Assembly (NCBI RefSeq): GCF_019132875.1 | Contig: NZ_JAHSPF010000020.1 | Coordinates: 1-32,160, forward strand | DNA from: Erwinia phyllosphaerae | GTDB lineage: Bacteria > Pseudomonadota > Gammaproteobacteria > Enterobacterales > Enterobacteriaceae | Length of the DNA: 32,160 nucleotides | Direction: 5' to 3' | Part shown: positions 16,856 to 25,859 of the stretch, piece by piece | How the letters are laid out: each line of letters opens with the position of its first letter | Position numbering within the stretch: the stretch's first letter is position 1 | Translations under genes and position numbers: made by a program | Notes under the pieces: generated by a model | Database searches by the model: none | What the model was told of the DNA's origin: nothing | What the model saw: the letters and a program-made list of their open reading frames with translations, nothing else

Positions 16856-18151
16856 TTAACCTGAACGTTTGCGGTTATTGTTGCGCGGCGGACCGCTGCG
16901 ACGATTGTTCGGACCGCTGCTGCGGCGCGGGCCGTTGCCAGGACGACTACGCGTTAAGCGTTTTGGCGGCGGCAGGTCGGTCATCAGCGCGTCGCTGTTA
17001 TAGCGGCTTACGGTAATGCTGTGGCCGATATACTCTTCGATAGCAGGCAGGTTCAGCGCATACTCTTCACAAGCCAGGCTGATAGAGTGCCCGTTTGCGC
17101 CCGCGCGACCGGTACGGCCGATGCGGTGGACGTAGTCTTCACGATCGTCAGGCAAATCGTAGTTGAAAACGTGGGTCACCGCAGGGATATGCAGACCGCG
17201 AGCGGCTACGTCGGTAGCAACCAGTATATCTACATCGCCTTTGGTGAAGTCATCGAGAATACGCAGGCGTTTCTTTTGCGCCACGTCGCCGGTCAGCAGA
17301 CCAACACGGTGACCATCAGCCGCCAGGTGGCCCCAGATGTCTTCACAACGGTGTTTGGTATTGGCGAAAATAATGGCGCGATCCGGCCACTCTTCTTCCA
17401 GAAGGGTTTGCAGAAGACGCATCTTCTCTTCGTTGGAAGGATAGAAAAGCTCTTCTTTAATGCGGTGTCCGGTTTTCTGCTCCGGCTCCACTTCCACATA
17501 TTCGGCGTTGTTCATGTTTTCAAACGCCAGCTCGCGGACGCGGAAGGAAAGCGTTGCGGAGAACAGCATGTTAAGACGCTGGTTAGCGGCAGGCATGCGG
17601 CGGAACAGCCAGCGAATGTCTTTAATGAAGCCCAGATCGAACATCCGGTCGGCTTCGTCGAGGACGACAACCTGAATCGCGCCCAGGTTAACGTGATTCT
17701 GTTTTGCGTAGTCAATCAGCCGGCCGGTGGTGCCGATAATAATATCGACGCCGCTTTCCAGTACTTTCAGCTGCTTGTCATAGCCGTCACCGCCGTAGGC
17801 CAGCCCGAGCTTGAGGCCGGTCACCTGCGCCAGTGGTTCTGCATCTGCATGAATTTGCACGGCTAATTCGCGAGTCGGAGCCAGGATCAGCGCGCGTGGC
17901 TGGTTAACCTGACGCCCTTCCGGCGCGGGGTGAGAAAGAAGATGATGGAACGTTGACGTTAAAAACGCCATCGTTTTCCCGGTACCGGTTTGCGCCTGTC
18001 CCGCTACATCACGCCCGTTCAGCGTGAAAGGCAATGCCAGCGCCTGAATAGGCGTGCAGTTATGAAACCCTTTATTTTCAAGGGCTTCAATGACCTGTGG
18101 GTGCAGGGCGAAGTCGGAAAACTTCTGTTCGGTTAAGTGTGTTTTGCTCAT
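16856..18151 (-). CDS. rhlB: ATP-dependent RNA helicase RhlB (DEAD box)
   Basis: RhlB is the DEAD-box helicase of the RNA degradosome, bound to RNase E in enterics. The 431 residues compare with 421 in E. coli. Motifs in order are the Q motif TPIQALALP, motif I AQTGTGKT (53-60), Ia [14 protein letters not shown] (165-168), [27 protein letters not shown] and [12 protein letters not shown]. The last 40 residues are rich in Arg, Pro, Asn and Gly, the RNA-binding tail, and seem slightly longer than in E. coli. It is divergent from trxA and upstream of gppA. Confidence 0.98.
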   Translation of the reverse strand: MSKTHLTEQKFSDFALHPQVIEALENKGFHNCTPIQALALPFTLNGRDVAGQAQTGTGKTMAFLTSTFHHLLSHPAPEGRQVNQPRALILAPTRELAVQIHADAEPLAQVTGLKLGLAYGGDGYDKQLKVLESGVDIIIGTTGRLIDYAKQNHVNLGAIQVVVLDEADRMFDLGFIKDIRWLFRRMPAANQRLNMLFSATLSFRVRELAFENMNNAEYVEVEPEQKTGHRIKEELFYPSNEEKMRLLQTLLEEEWPDRAIIFANTKHRCEDIWGHLAADGHRVGLLTGDVAQKKRLRILDDFTKGDVDILVATDVAARGLHIPAVTHVFNYDLPDDREDYVHRIGRTGRAGANGHSISLACEEYALNLPAIEEYIGHSITVSRYNSDALMTDLPPPKRLTRSRPGNGPRRSSGPNNRRSGPPRNNNRKRSG

Positions 18152-18268
18152 AGTGTGGTAGAATATCAGCTTACTATTGCTTTACGAAAGCGTATCCGGT
18201 GAAATAAAGTCAACCTAAGTTGGCAGATTTTACGCCACGCAGCCAGGCATAATATTTTGGAGTAAGAC

Positions 18269-18601
18269 ATGAGCAGCGATAAAATTGTCCACCTGACCGA
18301 TGACAGCTTTGAAACCGACGTACTGAAAGCAGAAGGCCTGACGCTGGTCGACTTCTGGGCAGAATGGTGCGGTCCGTGCAAAATGATTGCCCCGATCCTC
18401 GATGAAATCGCCGAAGAGTTCGACGGCAAGCTGACCATCGCAAAACTGAACATCGACGAAAACCCGGGCACGGCGCCAAAATATGGCATTCGCGGTATTC
18501 CTACTTTGCTGCTGTTTAAAGACGGCGAAGTGGCGGCAACGAAAGTGGGTGCCCTTTCTAAAGGCCAGCTCAAAGAGTTCCTGACCGCGAACCTGGGCTA
18601 A
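18269..18601 (+). CDS. trxA: Thioredoxin 1
   Basis: TrxA is the general cytoplasmic disulfide reductase, reduced by TrxB and donating to ribonucleotide reductase, PAPS reductase, peroxiredoxins and others. The 110 residues compare with 109 in E. coli. The redox site is WCGPC with Cys34 and Cys37, and the cis-proline lies in [14 protein letters not shown] ribosome site precedes the ATG. An AT-rich cataatatt just upstream might be a -10 box, but no convincing -35 at normal spacing was found. Confidence 0.98.
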   Translation: MSSDKIVHLTDDSFETDVLKAEGLTLVDFWAEWCGPCKMIAPILDEIAEEFDGKLTIAKLNIDENPGTAPKYGIRGIPTLLLFKDGEVAATKVGALSKGQLKEFLTANLG

Positions 18602-18612
18602 TCGCCCTTTGT

Positions 18613-18634
18613 CCGGCAGCGGCGGCGCTGCCGG
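18613..18634 (+). other. GC-rich hairpin after trxA
   Basis: A 9-bp perfect stem (ccggcagcg / cgctgccgg) closes a GCGG loop, 11 nt after the trxA stop. There is no T-run, so it is better read as an mRNA 3'-stabilising hairpin or part of a factor-dependent terminator. Confidence 0.55.
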
Positions 18635-18698
18635 GCGCTATTCCATCCAGCCCGATTCTGCGCCTTGTCATACCAGCTGCATATTTTTAGCTCACCGC

Positions 18699-18727
18699 TA
18701 GACGTTTGCGAACAAGCGTGCTAACTT
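18699..18727 (+). promoter_or_regulatory. Candidate rho promoter (weak)
   Basis: TAGACG (18699-18704) and an extended -10 TGC-TAACTT (18719-18727) have a 17-bp spacer. This would leave a leader of about 270 nt before rho, as expected for the autoregulated rho mRNA. Both boxes are poor matches. Confidence 0.3.
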
Positions 18728-18734
18728 ATTTTTA

Positions 18735-19006
18735 CTGCACTACGCACTTACCTGTAGTTTGAATCTAAGATTTGCTCCTTGTTGAACACTGTATTCATCT
18801 GAGTTTTACAGATATTCAGCAATCTGACGGTTAGTATCCAGAATTTCCGGCACCTTGTCCTTACCGTCTCCTCGTATCGGATCCGCGTATTCCTGCACGC
18901 GATCGTCGAGAGTCCGACAAGAAAGCCATTAACAGGCATGGATTTTTCGCCATACCATTGACGACAAACATTTCGAGATTTACCCCGAGTTTAAGAACCC
19001 ACCATT
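18735..19006 (+). other. rho mRNA leader region
   Basis: Rho autoregulates its own gene through a long C-containing leader. The last 60 nt or so (acaggcatgga, ccatacca, tcgagatttaccc, gtttaagaac) resemble the E. coli rho leader as I recall it. E. coli has a 33-codon leader ORF, rhoL, here; I find no ATG-started equivalent. A TTG-started frame (18857 to the TAA before acaggcatgg) exists without a ribosome site and was not called. No other gene is seen in 18635-19006. Confidence 0.45.
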
Positions 19007-20266
19007 ATGAATCTTACCGAATTAAAAAATACGCCGGTTTCTGACCTGATAACTCTCGGCGAAAATATGGGGCTGGAAAACCTGGCGCGCATGCGCAAAC
19101 AGGACATTATCTTCGCCATCCTTAAACAACATGCGAAAAGCGGCGAAGATATTTTCGGCGACGGCGTACTGGAGATATTGCAGGATGGATTTGGTTTCCT
19201 CCGCTCCGGAGACAGTTCCTACCTTGCCGGCCCCGACGACATCTACGTATCTCCCAGCCAAATCCGCCGTTTTAACCTCCGCACTGGTGACACCATTTCC
19301 GGCAAGATCCGCCCGCCGAAAGAAGGTGAGCGCTATTTCGCCCTGCTGAAGGTTAACGAAGTTAACTATGACAAACCGGAAAACGCCCGTAGCAAAATCC
19401 TGTTTGAAAACTTAACGCCGCTGCACGCTAACTCGCGTCTGCGCATGGAGCGCGGCAACGGTTCTACCGAAGACTTAACCGCACGCGTACTGGATCTGGC
19501 TTCGCCGATCGGTCGCGGCCAGCGTGGCCTGATCGTCGCGCCGCCAAAAGCCGGTAAAACCATGCTGCTGCAGAACATCGCGCAGAGCATTGCCTACAAC
19601 CATCCTGACTGCGTGCTGATGGTGCTGCTGATTGACGAACGTCCGGAAGAAGTTACCGAGATGCAGCGTCTGGTGAAAGGCGAAGTTATTGCCTCTACCT
19701 TTGATGAGCCAGCTTCCCGCCACGTGCAGGTTGCCGAAATGGTTATCGAAAAAGCCAAGCGCCTGGTTGAGCACAAGAAAGACGTGATCATCCTGCTGGA
19801 CTCCATTACGCGTCTGGCCCGTGCCTATAACACCGTTGTACCGGCTTCCGGTAAAGTGCTGACGGGTGGTGTGGATGCTAACGCCCTGCATCGTCCAAAA
19901 CGCTTCTTCGGTGCCGCGCGTAACGTAGAAGAGGGTGGCAGCCTGACCATTATCGCCACCGCGCTGGTTGATACCGGCTCGAAAATGGATGAGGTTATCT
20001 ACGAAGAGTTTAAAGGTACAGGCAACATGGAACTGCACTTAGCGCGTAAAATCGCCGAGAAGCGCGTGTTCCCTGCTATCGATTACAACCGTTCCGGTAC
20101 CCGTAAAGAAGAGCTGTTGACCAGTTCTGAAGAGCTACAGAAGATGTGGATCCTGCGTAAAATCATCCATCCAATGGGTGAAATCGACGCGATGGAATTC
20201 CTAATCAACAAGCTGGCGATGACCAAAACCAATGACGAATTCTTCGACATGATGAAGCGTTCGTAA
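19007..20266 (+). CDS. rho: Transcription termination factor Rho
   Basis: Rho is a hexameric RNA-dependent ATPase and translocase that ends untranslated transcripts. The 419 residues equal E. coli Rho and are nearly identical. The N-terminal helical and OB-fold RNA-binding domain contains DGFGFLR (RNP1-like, about 60-66). The ATPase core has Walker A APPKAGKT, Walker [12 protein letters not shown], the Q-loop around [20 protein letters not shown] and the R-loop [10 protein letters not shown]. It is probably monocistronic, with a long leader and two terminators. Confidence 0.99.
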   Translation: MNLTELKNTPVSDLITLGENMGLENLARMRKQDIIFAILKQHAKSGEDIFGDGVLEILQDGFGFLRSGDSSYLAGPDDIYVSPSQIRRFNLRTGDTISGKIRPPKEGERYFALLKVNEVNYDKPENARSKILFENLTPLHANSRLRMERGNGSTEDLTARVLDLASPIGRGQRGLIVAPPKAGKTMLLQNIAQSIAYNHPDCVLMVLLIDERPEEVTEMQRLVKGEVIASTFDEPASRHVQVAEMVIEKAKRLVEHKKDVIILLDSITRLARAYNTVVPASGKVLTGGVDANALHRPKRFFGAARNVEEGGSLTIIATALVDTGSKMDEVIYEEFKGTGNMELHLARKIAEKRVFPAIDYNRSGTRKEELLTSSEELQKMWILRKIIHPMGEIDAMEFLINKLAMTKTNDEFFDMMKRS

Positions 20267-20283
20267 CAGCGAATGGTCTGTAC

Positions 20284-20318
20284 AAAAAAGAGGGTTGAGC
20301 GATCAACCCTCTTTTTTT
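20284..20318 (+). terminator. Intrinsic terminator after rho
   Basis: The stem aaaaaagagggttga pairs with tcaaccctctttttt around GCGA, with seven T at 20312-20318. It begins 17 nt after the rho stop. Confidence 0.93.
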
Positions 20319-20362
20319 GTCTGAAAGGATGTCAGAAGCCGGAAAAATAAGAAAACTCGGGG

Positions 20363-20389
20363 AACGCCACGCTCAGACGTGGCGTTTTT
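20363..20389 (+). terminator. Second intrinsic terminator between rho and wecA
   Basis: The stem aacgccacg pairs with cgtggcgtt over a 6-nt loop (ctcaga) and runs into TTTTTC. It insulates the wec operon from rho read-through. Confidence 0.85.
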
Positions 20390-20444
20390 CGTTTATGGGC
20401 TATACGATGTCGCGACTGGAGAATTAAATTAAAGGTGCATTCGG

Positions 20445-20466
20445 GTATAAAACCGGACGGTTATAC
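20445..20466. promoter_or_regulatory. Interrupted palindrome in the wecA upstream region
   Basis: GTATAA-aa-CCG is matched by CGG-TTATAC, so nine bases on each side are complementary apart from an AA bulge. The right arm contains TATACT (20462-20467), a fair -10 box, though no good -35 is seen at 16-18 bp. It could be an operator or a leader hairpin. The rest of 20390-20565 is AT-rich and holds no recognised element; no JUMPstart/ops sequence was found. Confidence 0.35.
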
Positions 20467-20565
20467 TGAGTTTTATCCGATACACGATGGACATCAGAAT
20501 CAAACAGCCACTTATGGCATAAAAGTTGCTATAAAGTTGGGATTCTTAGCAGAGAGCTGGTTAAT

Positions 20566-21645
20566 GTGAATTTACTCAATATGAGTACTGAGCTTGCTTT
20601 AATATTTTTATTTTCGCTGGTATTCCTTTTTTTCGCGCGTAAGGCAGCAAAAAAAGTGGGTCTTGTGGACAAGCCCAACTATCGCAAGCGTCACCAGGGT
20701 GTTATCCCTCTGGTCGGCGGCATTTCTGTTTTTGCCGGCATTTGCTTCGGTTTTACTATCACTGATTACTATATTCCCCACAGCCTGCTTTACCTGAGCT
20801 GTGCTGGCGTACTGGTACTGGTTGGCGCACTTGATGACCGTTTTGATATCAGCGTCAAAATCCGCGCCTGCGTACAGGCGGGCATTGCGGTGGTCATGAT
20901 GACGATGGCCAAGCTCTATCTGCTGAGCCTGGGGTTTATCTTCGGCCCATGGGAGCTGATTGTCGGCCCTTTCGGCTACGTGCTGACGCTGTTTGCGGTC
21001 TGGGCGGCGATTAACGCCTTTAATATGGTGGACGGTATCGACGGGCTGCTGGGCGGCCTTTCCTGCGTCACCTTTCTGGCGATGGGCATCATTCTGATTG
21101 TTGATGGTCAGCAGAGCCTGGCGATGTGGTGCTTTGCGATGATCGCCGCCATTATCCCTTATATCCTGCTCAACCTGGGCGTGTTTGGCCGTCGCTACAA
21201 GGTGTTTATGGGCGATGCGGGCAGCACGCTGATAGGCTTTACCATTATCTGGATCCTGCTGGAAGCGACGCAGGGACAGAGCCATCCCATCACGCCCGTG
21301 ACCGCGCTGTGGCTTATCGCCATTCCGCTGATGGATATGGTGGCCATCATGTATCGTCGCCTGAGCAAAGGCATGAGCCCATTTTCTGCTGACCGCCAGC
21401 ATATTCACCATCTGATTATGCGGGCCGGATTCACCTCCCGTCAGGCCTGCTTTCTGATTACGCTGGCGGCCGCGCTGCTGGCTGGTGTCGGCGTGCTGGG
21501 CGAATCGCTAAGCTTTGTCCCTGACTGGATGATGCTGCTGCTGTTCCTGCTGGCTTTTATGCTGTACGGCTACTGTATCAAGCGCGCATGGCGCGTGGCG
21601 CGGCTGTTAAAAAGAGCAAAAAGAAGGCTGCGCAAAGCACAATAG
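20566..21645 (+). CDS. wecA: UDP-GlcNAc:undecaprenyl-phosphate GlcNAc-1-phosphate transferase WecA
   Basis: WecA is the integral membrane enzyme that starts ECA (and often O-antigen) by making undecaprenyl-PP-GlcNAc. The 359 residues (367 in E. coli) contain about eleven hydrophobic segments. Catalytic motifs are ALDDRFD with Asp90-Asp91, NAFNMVDGIDGLLGG (about 146-160), the cytoplasmic loop FMGDAGST and the HIHHLIMRAGF loop. The start is GTG at 20566, giving MNLLNMS like E. coli MNLLTVS. It heads the wec operon. The C-terminus lacks the last few residues of the E. coli protein. Confidence 0.97.
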   Translation: MNLLNMSTELALIFLFSLVFLFFARKAAKKVGLVDKPNYRKRHQGVIPLVGGISVFAGICFGFTITDYYIPHSLLYLSCAGVLVLVGALDDRFDISVKIRACVQAGIAVVMMTMAKLYLLSLGFIFGPWELIVGPFGYVLTLFAVWAAINAFNMVDGIDGLLGGLSCVTFLAMGIILIVDGQQSLAMWCFAMIAAIIPYILLNLGVFGRRYKVFMGDAGSTLIGFTIIWILLEATQGQSHPITPVTALWLIAIPLMDMVAIMYRRLSKGMSPFSADRQHIHHLIMRAGFTSRQACFLITLAAALLAGVGVLGESLSFVPDWMMLLLFLLAFMLYGYCIKRAWRVARLLKRAKRRLRKAQ

Positions 21646-21694
21646 CTCGCTTTTACCCTGGACCTCTTTACCCTGATGACAAGGAATATCAAGT

Positions 21695-22723
21695 ATGACG
21701 CATCCTGACGTTGCAGAGAACGAACTGGATATCCGCGGGCTTTGCTGCGCTTTATGGCGAGGAAAACGCTGGATTATCGGCGGCGCCATCTCTTTTGCGC
21801 TGCTGGCCTGGCTCTGTTCGCTGCTGATGACGCCAAAATGGAGCACGACGGCAGTAACCGATCGCCCCACGGTCAACATGTTGGGCCGTTACTATTCGCA
21901 GCAGCTTTTTCTGGATAACCTGGCTATCCGCAGCAGCAACGCGCCGGTTCAGCTGCCCGTTATTGCCGATGAAGCCTATCAGGAGTTTATTATGCAGCTC
22001 GCGTCTTACGATGCGCGCCGCGAATTCTGGCTGCAAAGCGACTATTACAAGCAGCGGCAACAAGGCAGCGCGCGTGATGACGCGGCGCTGCTGGATGAAC
22101 TGATCGCTAATATCCAGTATCAGCCGGGCGACGTGGCCAAGAGCCTGAACGACAGCGTCAAACTTATTGCTGAAACCGCGCCGGAAGCGAATACGCTGCT
22201 GCGCCAGTACGTGGCTTTTGCCGGTCAACGCGCGGCAATGCATCTTAATGAAGAGCTGGCCGGTGCCTGGGCGGCACGTAGCCAACAGCTGCAGGCACAG
22301 GTGCTGAGACAGGAAGCCGTGGCCAAAGCGGTTTACGATCGCCAGATCAACAGCGTCCAGCAGGCGCTAAAGATTGCGCAGCAGCAGGGTTTTGAGCAGG
22401 CAAAAACCAGTACGCCTTCTGAACAACTGCCGGACTCCGAGCTGTTTCTGCTGGGACGTTCGCTGCTGCAGGCCAGGCTGGAGAATTTACAGGCCAGCGG
22501 GCCGGCATACGATCTGGACTATGATCAGAACAGGGCGATGCTCGGCACGTTGAAAGCAGGCCCGACGCTGAGCAATAACTTTCAGAGCTGGCGCTATCTG
22601 CGTACGCCGGAAGAGCCGGTTACACGAGACAGTCCTCGTCGCCTGTTTCTGATGATCATGTGGGGCGCTGTAGGCGCGCTGATTGGCGCAGGCACGGCAC
22701 TGATACGTCGGCGTCCGCGCTGA
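21695..22723 (+). CDS. wzzE: ECA polysaccharide chain-length modulator WzzE
   Basis: WzzE is a class 1 polysaccharide co-polymerase that sets the length of ECA chains made by WzyE. The 342 residues (348 in E. coli) have the expected two inner-membrane helices, about 25-46 ([20 protein letters not shown]) and about 315-337 ([17 protein letters not shown]). A large periplasmic, Gln-rich coiled-coil region lies between them (about 185-265). A Pro-containing segment [12 protein letters not shown] precedes the second helix, as in the family. The ribosome site is AAGGAA, 9 nt upstream. Confidence 0.95.
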   Translation: MTHPDVAENELDIRGLCCALWRGKRWIIGGAISFALLAWLCSLLMTPKWSTTAVTDRPTVNMLGRYYSQQLFLDNLAIRSSNAPVQLPVIADEAYQEFIMQLASYDARREFWLQSDYYKQRQQGSARDDAALLDELIANIQYQPGDVAKSLNDSVKLIAETAPEANTLLRQYVAFAGQRAAMHLNEELAGAWAARSQQLQAQVLRQEAVAKAVYDRQINSVQQALKIAQQQGFEQAKTSTPSEQLPDSELFLLGRSLLQARLENLQASGPAYDLDYDQNRAMLGTLKAGPTLSNNFQSWRYLRTPEEPVTRDSPRRLFLMIMWGAVGALIGAGTALIRRRPR

Positions 22724-22761
22724 TTTGCCGTCATCAAACAGACGAAGGAAAGAAAGTAACA

Positions 22762-23892
22762 GTGAAAGTATTAACCGTGTTTGGCACGCGCCCGGAAGCG
22801 ATAAAAATGGCGCCGCTGGTTCACGCTCTCGCGCAGGATAGTGAGATAGAAGCGCGCCTGTGCGTCACCGCGCAGCATCGTGAGATGCTGGACCAGGTGC
22901 TACAGCTGTTTGCTATCGTCCCGGATTACGATCTCAATATCATGCGTCCCGGCCAGGGGCTCACGGAGATCACCAGCCGTATTCTCGAAGGGCTGAAGGC
23001 CGTCTTTGCTGAATTCAAGCCGGATGTGGTACTGGTGCATGGCGATACCACCACCACCTTTGCCGCAAGCCTGGCCGCTTTTTACCACCGTATTCCTGTT
23101 GGCCACGTCGAGGCCGGACTGCGCACGGGCGATCTCTACTCTCCGTGGCCGGAAGAAGCTAACCGTACGCTGACCGGTCGCCTGGCAAGCTGGCACTTTA
23201 CGCCCACGGAAACGGCCCGGCAGAATTTGCTGCGTGAAGGCCTGCCGGAATCGCGCCTTTTTGTCACCGGCAACACGGTGATTGATGCGCTGTTTTGGGT
23301 GCGCGATAGAGTATTAAGCGACGAGCAGTTAAGAAATACCCTGGCAACGCGCTATCCCTTCCTTGAAGAGGGGAAGAAGTTGATTCTGGTGACGGGCCAC
23401 CGACGCGAGAGCTTCGGGGACGGGTTTGAACGCATCTGTAGCGCCCTGGCGGAAATCGCCCGGCGTCACCCTGAAGCGCAAATCGTCTATCCGGTGCACC
23501 TCAATCCCAACGTCAGCGAGCCGGTGAACCGTATTCTTAGCGATATCGACAACGTGGTGCTGATAGAGCCGCAGGAGTATCTGCCGTTTGTCTGGCTGAT
23601 GGATCGCGCCTGGCTAATCCTGACGGATTCTGGCGGTATCCAGGAAGAGGCGCCATCGCTGGGCAAACCCGTGCTGGTCATGCGCGAAACGACAGAGCGT
23701 CCGGAAGCTGTGGATGCAGGCACTGTCAGGTTGGTGGGCACTGACATACAAAAAATTGTTCACGAGACCACGCGTCTGTTAACGGATGAAGAGGCCTGGC
23801 AATCCATGAGCCGCGCCCATAACCCTTATGGCGACGGCCTGGCCTGCGAACGTATTGTGCAGGCGCTTAAAAATAATCGGATTTCTTTATAA
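22762..23892 (+). CDS. wecB: UDP-N-acetylglucosamine 2-epimerase (non-hydrolysing) WecB
   Basis: WecB converts UDP-GlcNAc to UDP-ManNAc, the precursor of the ManNAcA unit of ECA. With the GTG start at 22762 the protein has 376 residues, the E. coli length. Blocks visible are [13 protein letters not shown] (7-19), [16 protein letters not shown] (117-124), GHRRESFG (212-219) and TDSGGIQEE (289-297). The open frame extends back to 22660 inside wzzE, but that part is not family-like. The last base of its stop is the first base of the wecC ATG. Confidence 0.96.
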   Translation: MKVLTVFGTRPEAIKMAPLVHALAQDSEIEARLCVTAQHREMLDQVLQLFAIVPDYDLNIMRPGQGLTEITSRILEGLKAVFAEFKPDVVLVHGDTTTTFAASLAAFYHRIPVGHVEAGLRTGDLYSPWPEEANRTLTGRLASWHFTPTETARQNLLREGLPESRLFVTGNTVIDALFWVRDRVLSDEQLRNTLATRYPFLEEGKKLILVTGHRRESFGDGFERICSALAEIARRHPEAQIVYPVHLNPNVSEPVNRILSDIDNVVLIEPQEYLPFVWLMDRAWLILTDSGGIQEEAPSLGKPVLVMRETTERPEAVDAGTVRLVGTDIQKIVHETTRLLTDEEAWQSMSRAHNPYGDGLACERIVQALKNNRISL

Positions 23893-25151
23893 TGTTCAAT
23901 ACCATTTCTGTTATCGGGCTGGGCTATATTGGCCTGCCTACCGCTGCGGCATTTGCCTCCCGACAAAAAACGGTGATCGGCGTGGATATCAACGCGCACG
24001 CGGTCGAAATCATTAACCGGGGCGAAATTCATATCGTCGAGCCGGATCTGGACAGCGTAGTCAAAACGGCGGTGGAACAGGGTCACCTGCGCGCCGTCAC
24101 GCGGCCAGAACCAGCGGACGCCTTCCTGATTGCCGTGCCTACGCCGTTTAAAGACGACCACCAGCCTGATTTGAGCTGGGTAAAAGCGGCTGCGGAATCT
24201 ATCGCGCCCGTGCTGAAAAAAGGCGACCTGGTCATTCTGGAATCGACCTCCCCGGTAGGCGCGACGGAGCAAATGGCCGAATGGCTGGCGATGGCGCGCA
24301 GCGACCTGACGTTTCCACAGCACGAGGGCAGCAAAGCGGATATCCATATCGCCTATTGTCCGGAGCGCGTACTGCCGGGCAAAGTCATGGTTGAGCTGTT
24401 TAAAAACGATCGGGTGATTGGTGGCATGACGCCGCTTTGTTCGCAAAAAGCCTGCGATCTTTACAACATCTTCCTGGAAGGCGAGTGTGTGGTTACTAAC
24501 TCGCGCACCGCCGAGATGTGTAAGCTGACCGAAAACAGCTTCCGTGATGTCAATATCGCTTTCGCCAACGAGCTGTCGCTGATTTGCGCCGATCAGGGGA
24601 TTAGCGTCTGGGAGCTGATTGCACTGGCTAACCGCCATCCGCGCGTCAACATCCTTCAGCCGGGCCCGGGCGTCGGCGGCCACTGTATTGCGGTCGATCC
24701 CTGGTTTATCGTGGCGCAAAACCCGGTGCAGGCCCGCCTGATCCGCACCGCGCGTGAGGTGAACGACAGTAAGCCGCACTGGGTGCTGGAGCAGGTGAAG
24801 AAAAAGCTGGCCGAATGTCTGGTTGCCAGCGACAAACGCGCCAGCGAACTGAAAATTGCCTGCTTTGGCCTGGCCTTCAAGCCCGATATCGACGACTTAA
24901 GAGAAAGTCCGGCGATGCACGTGGCCAGCATGATTGCGGACTGGCATCAGGGCACCACGCAGCTGGTGGAACCCAACATTCAGCAATTGCCGCACGGCAT
25001 GCCGGAAAGAAGCGTGCTGGTCACCCAGCAAGAGGCGCTACAGCAGGCGGACGTGCTGGTGATGCTGGTAGATCATCGCCAGTTCAAAACTATCGACGCG
25101 GCCAGCCTGAAATCGCGCTGGCTGGTGGATACTAAAGGCATCTGGCGGTGA
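23892..25151 (+). CDS. wecC: UDP-N-acetyl-D-mannosamine dehydrogenase WecC
   Basis: WecC oxidises UDP-ManNAc to UDP-ManNAcA with two NAD per turnover, giving the donor for WecG. The 419 residues compare with 420 in E. coli. The N-terminal Rossmann loop is VIGLGYIGLPTAAAFA (7-22), then AVPTPFKDDHQPD. The catalytic cysteine is Cys265 in GVGGHCIAVDP, and the conserved Lys in EMCKLTENSFRD is Lys211. It overlaps wecB by 1 nt and wecD by 4 nt (GTGA). In E. coli rffG and rffH lie between wecC and wecD; here they do not. Confidence 0.97.
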   Translation: MFNTISVIGLGYIGLPTAAAFASRQKTVIGVDINAHAVEIINRGEIHIVEPDLDSVVKTAVEQGHLRAVTRPEPADAFLIAVPTPFKDDHQPDLSWVKAAAESIAPVLKKGDLVILESTSPVGATEQMAEWLAMARSDLTFPQHEGSKADIHIAYCPERVLPGKVMVELFKNDRVIGGMTPLCSQKACDLYNIFLEGECVVTNSRTAEMCKLTENSFRDVNIAFANELSLICADQGISVWELIALANRHPRVNILQPGPGVGGHCIAVDPWFIVAQNPVQARLIRTAREVNDSKPHWVLEQVKKKLAECLVASDKRASELKIACFGLAFKPDIDDLRESPAMHVASMIADWHQGTTQLVEPNIQQLPHGMPERSVLVTQQEALQQADVLVMLVDHRQFKTIDAASLKSRWLVDTKGIWR

Positions 25152-25855
25152 GCATGATCCAGCCTCTGCAAGGAAGCGTCACGCCGCTGGCGTGGGAAAA
25201 CGCTTTTTTTAATCTCAACAGCGGCCTGCTGAATCTTGATTTGCACGAAGCGCCGATTGATGAAGCTTCGTTGCAGGGATACGATCTGATTCAGGCGAAA
25301 GTGCTGTCACAGCAGACGGCAGAGCTGGATGCACTGAGCGCGCTGGGGTTTCGCTTTGTTGAAGGCGAAGCGGATTTTGTGCTGGGTATCGGCGCGGGCG
25401 GCAGGCCGGAAGGCATTCGTATCGCCCGTAAAGAGCATATTCCCGCACTGCGTGAGGCGGCCAGCAGCGCTTTTGCCTTCAGCCGTTTTCGCGCGCCCTG
25501 GTATCAGCCTGAAGACAGTGGACGCTTTTATGCGCAGTGGATTGAAAACGCCGTGCTCGGCACCTTTGACCACCAGTGCCTGATTGCCGTCAATGACCAG
25601 GGCGATCTTCAGGGCTTTATCTCGCTGCGTGAACTGGCCGACGGCAGTGGCCGAATCGGCCTGCTGGCGACGCTGCCGGAAGCGCAGGGGCTGGGCGTTG
25701 GTCAGAGAATGATCGAGGCGGCAATCGACTGGTGCCGGGCGCGACGCCTGACGCGTCTGCACGTTGCCACACAGCTTGGCAATCTGCCAGCGCTCCGACT
25801 TTATCATCGCTGCGGCGGCGTGATTGAACGCACCGCCTGGTGGCTCTACAGGTAA
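25148..25855 (+). CDS. wecD: dTDP-fucosamine acetyltransferase WecD
   Basis: WecD acetylates dTDP-Fuc4N with acetyl-CoA to dTDP-Fuc4NAc, the donor for WecF. The 235 residues (224 in E. coli) are less similar to E. coli than the other wec proteins. The C-terminal GNAT domain contains SRFRAPWY (112-119), GRFYAQWIENAVLGTFDHQCLI (125-146), RELADGSGRIGLLAT and the acetyl-CoA loop AQGLGVG (179-185), and ends TAWWLYR. The GTG at 25148 overlaps the wecC stop and has AAAGG about 9 nt upstream. The alternative ATG at 25154 would be closer to the E. coli length but has a worse ribosome site. Confidence 0.93.
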   Translation: MSMIQPLQGSVTPLAWENAFFNLNSGLLNLDLHEAPIDEASLQGYDLIQAKVLSQQTAELDALSALGFRFVEGEADFVLGIGAGGRPEGIRIARKEHIPALREAASSAFAFSRFRAPWYQPEDSGRFYAQWIENAVLGTFDHQCLIAVNDQGDLQGFISLRELADGSGRIGLLATLPEAQGLGVGQRMIEAAIDWCRARRLTRLHVATQLGNLPALRLYHRCGGVIERTAWWLYR

Positions 25856-25859
25856 TTTT

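Noticed and set aside
18857..18934. TTG-initiated short frame as rhoL
   Set aside because: It has no Shine-Dalgarno and no clear similarity to the E. coli RhoL peptide, so it is only mentioned, not called.
18748..18939. 63-codon minus-strand frame in the rho leader
   Set aside because: No ribosome site or similarity; it lies wholly in the regulatory leader of rho on the opposite strand.
20390..20565. JUMPstart/ops element before the wec operon
   Set aside because: I searched for the ops core GGCGGTAGCGT and relatives upstream of wecA and did not find it.
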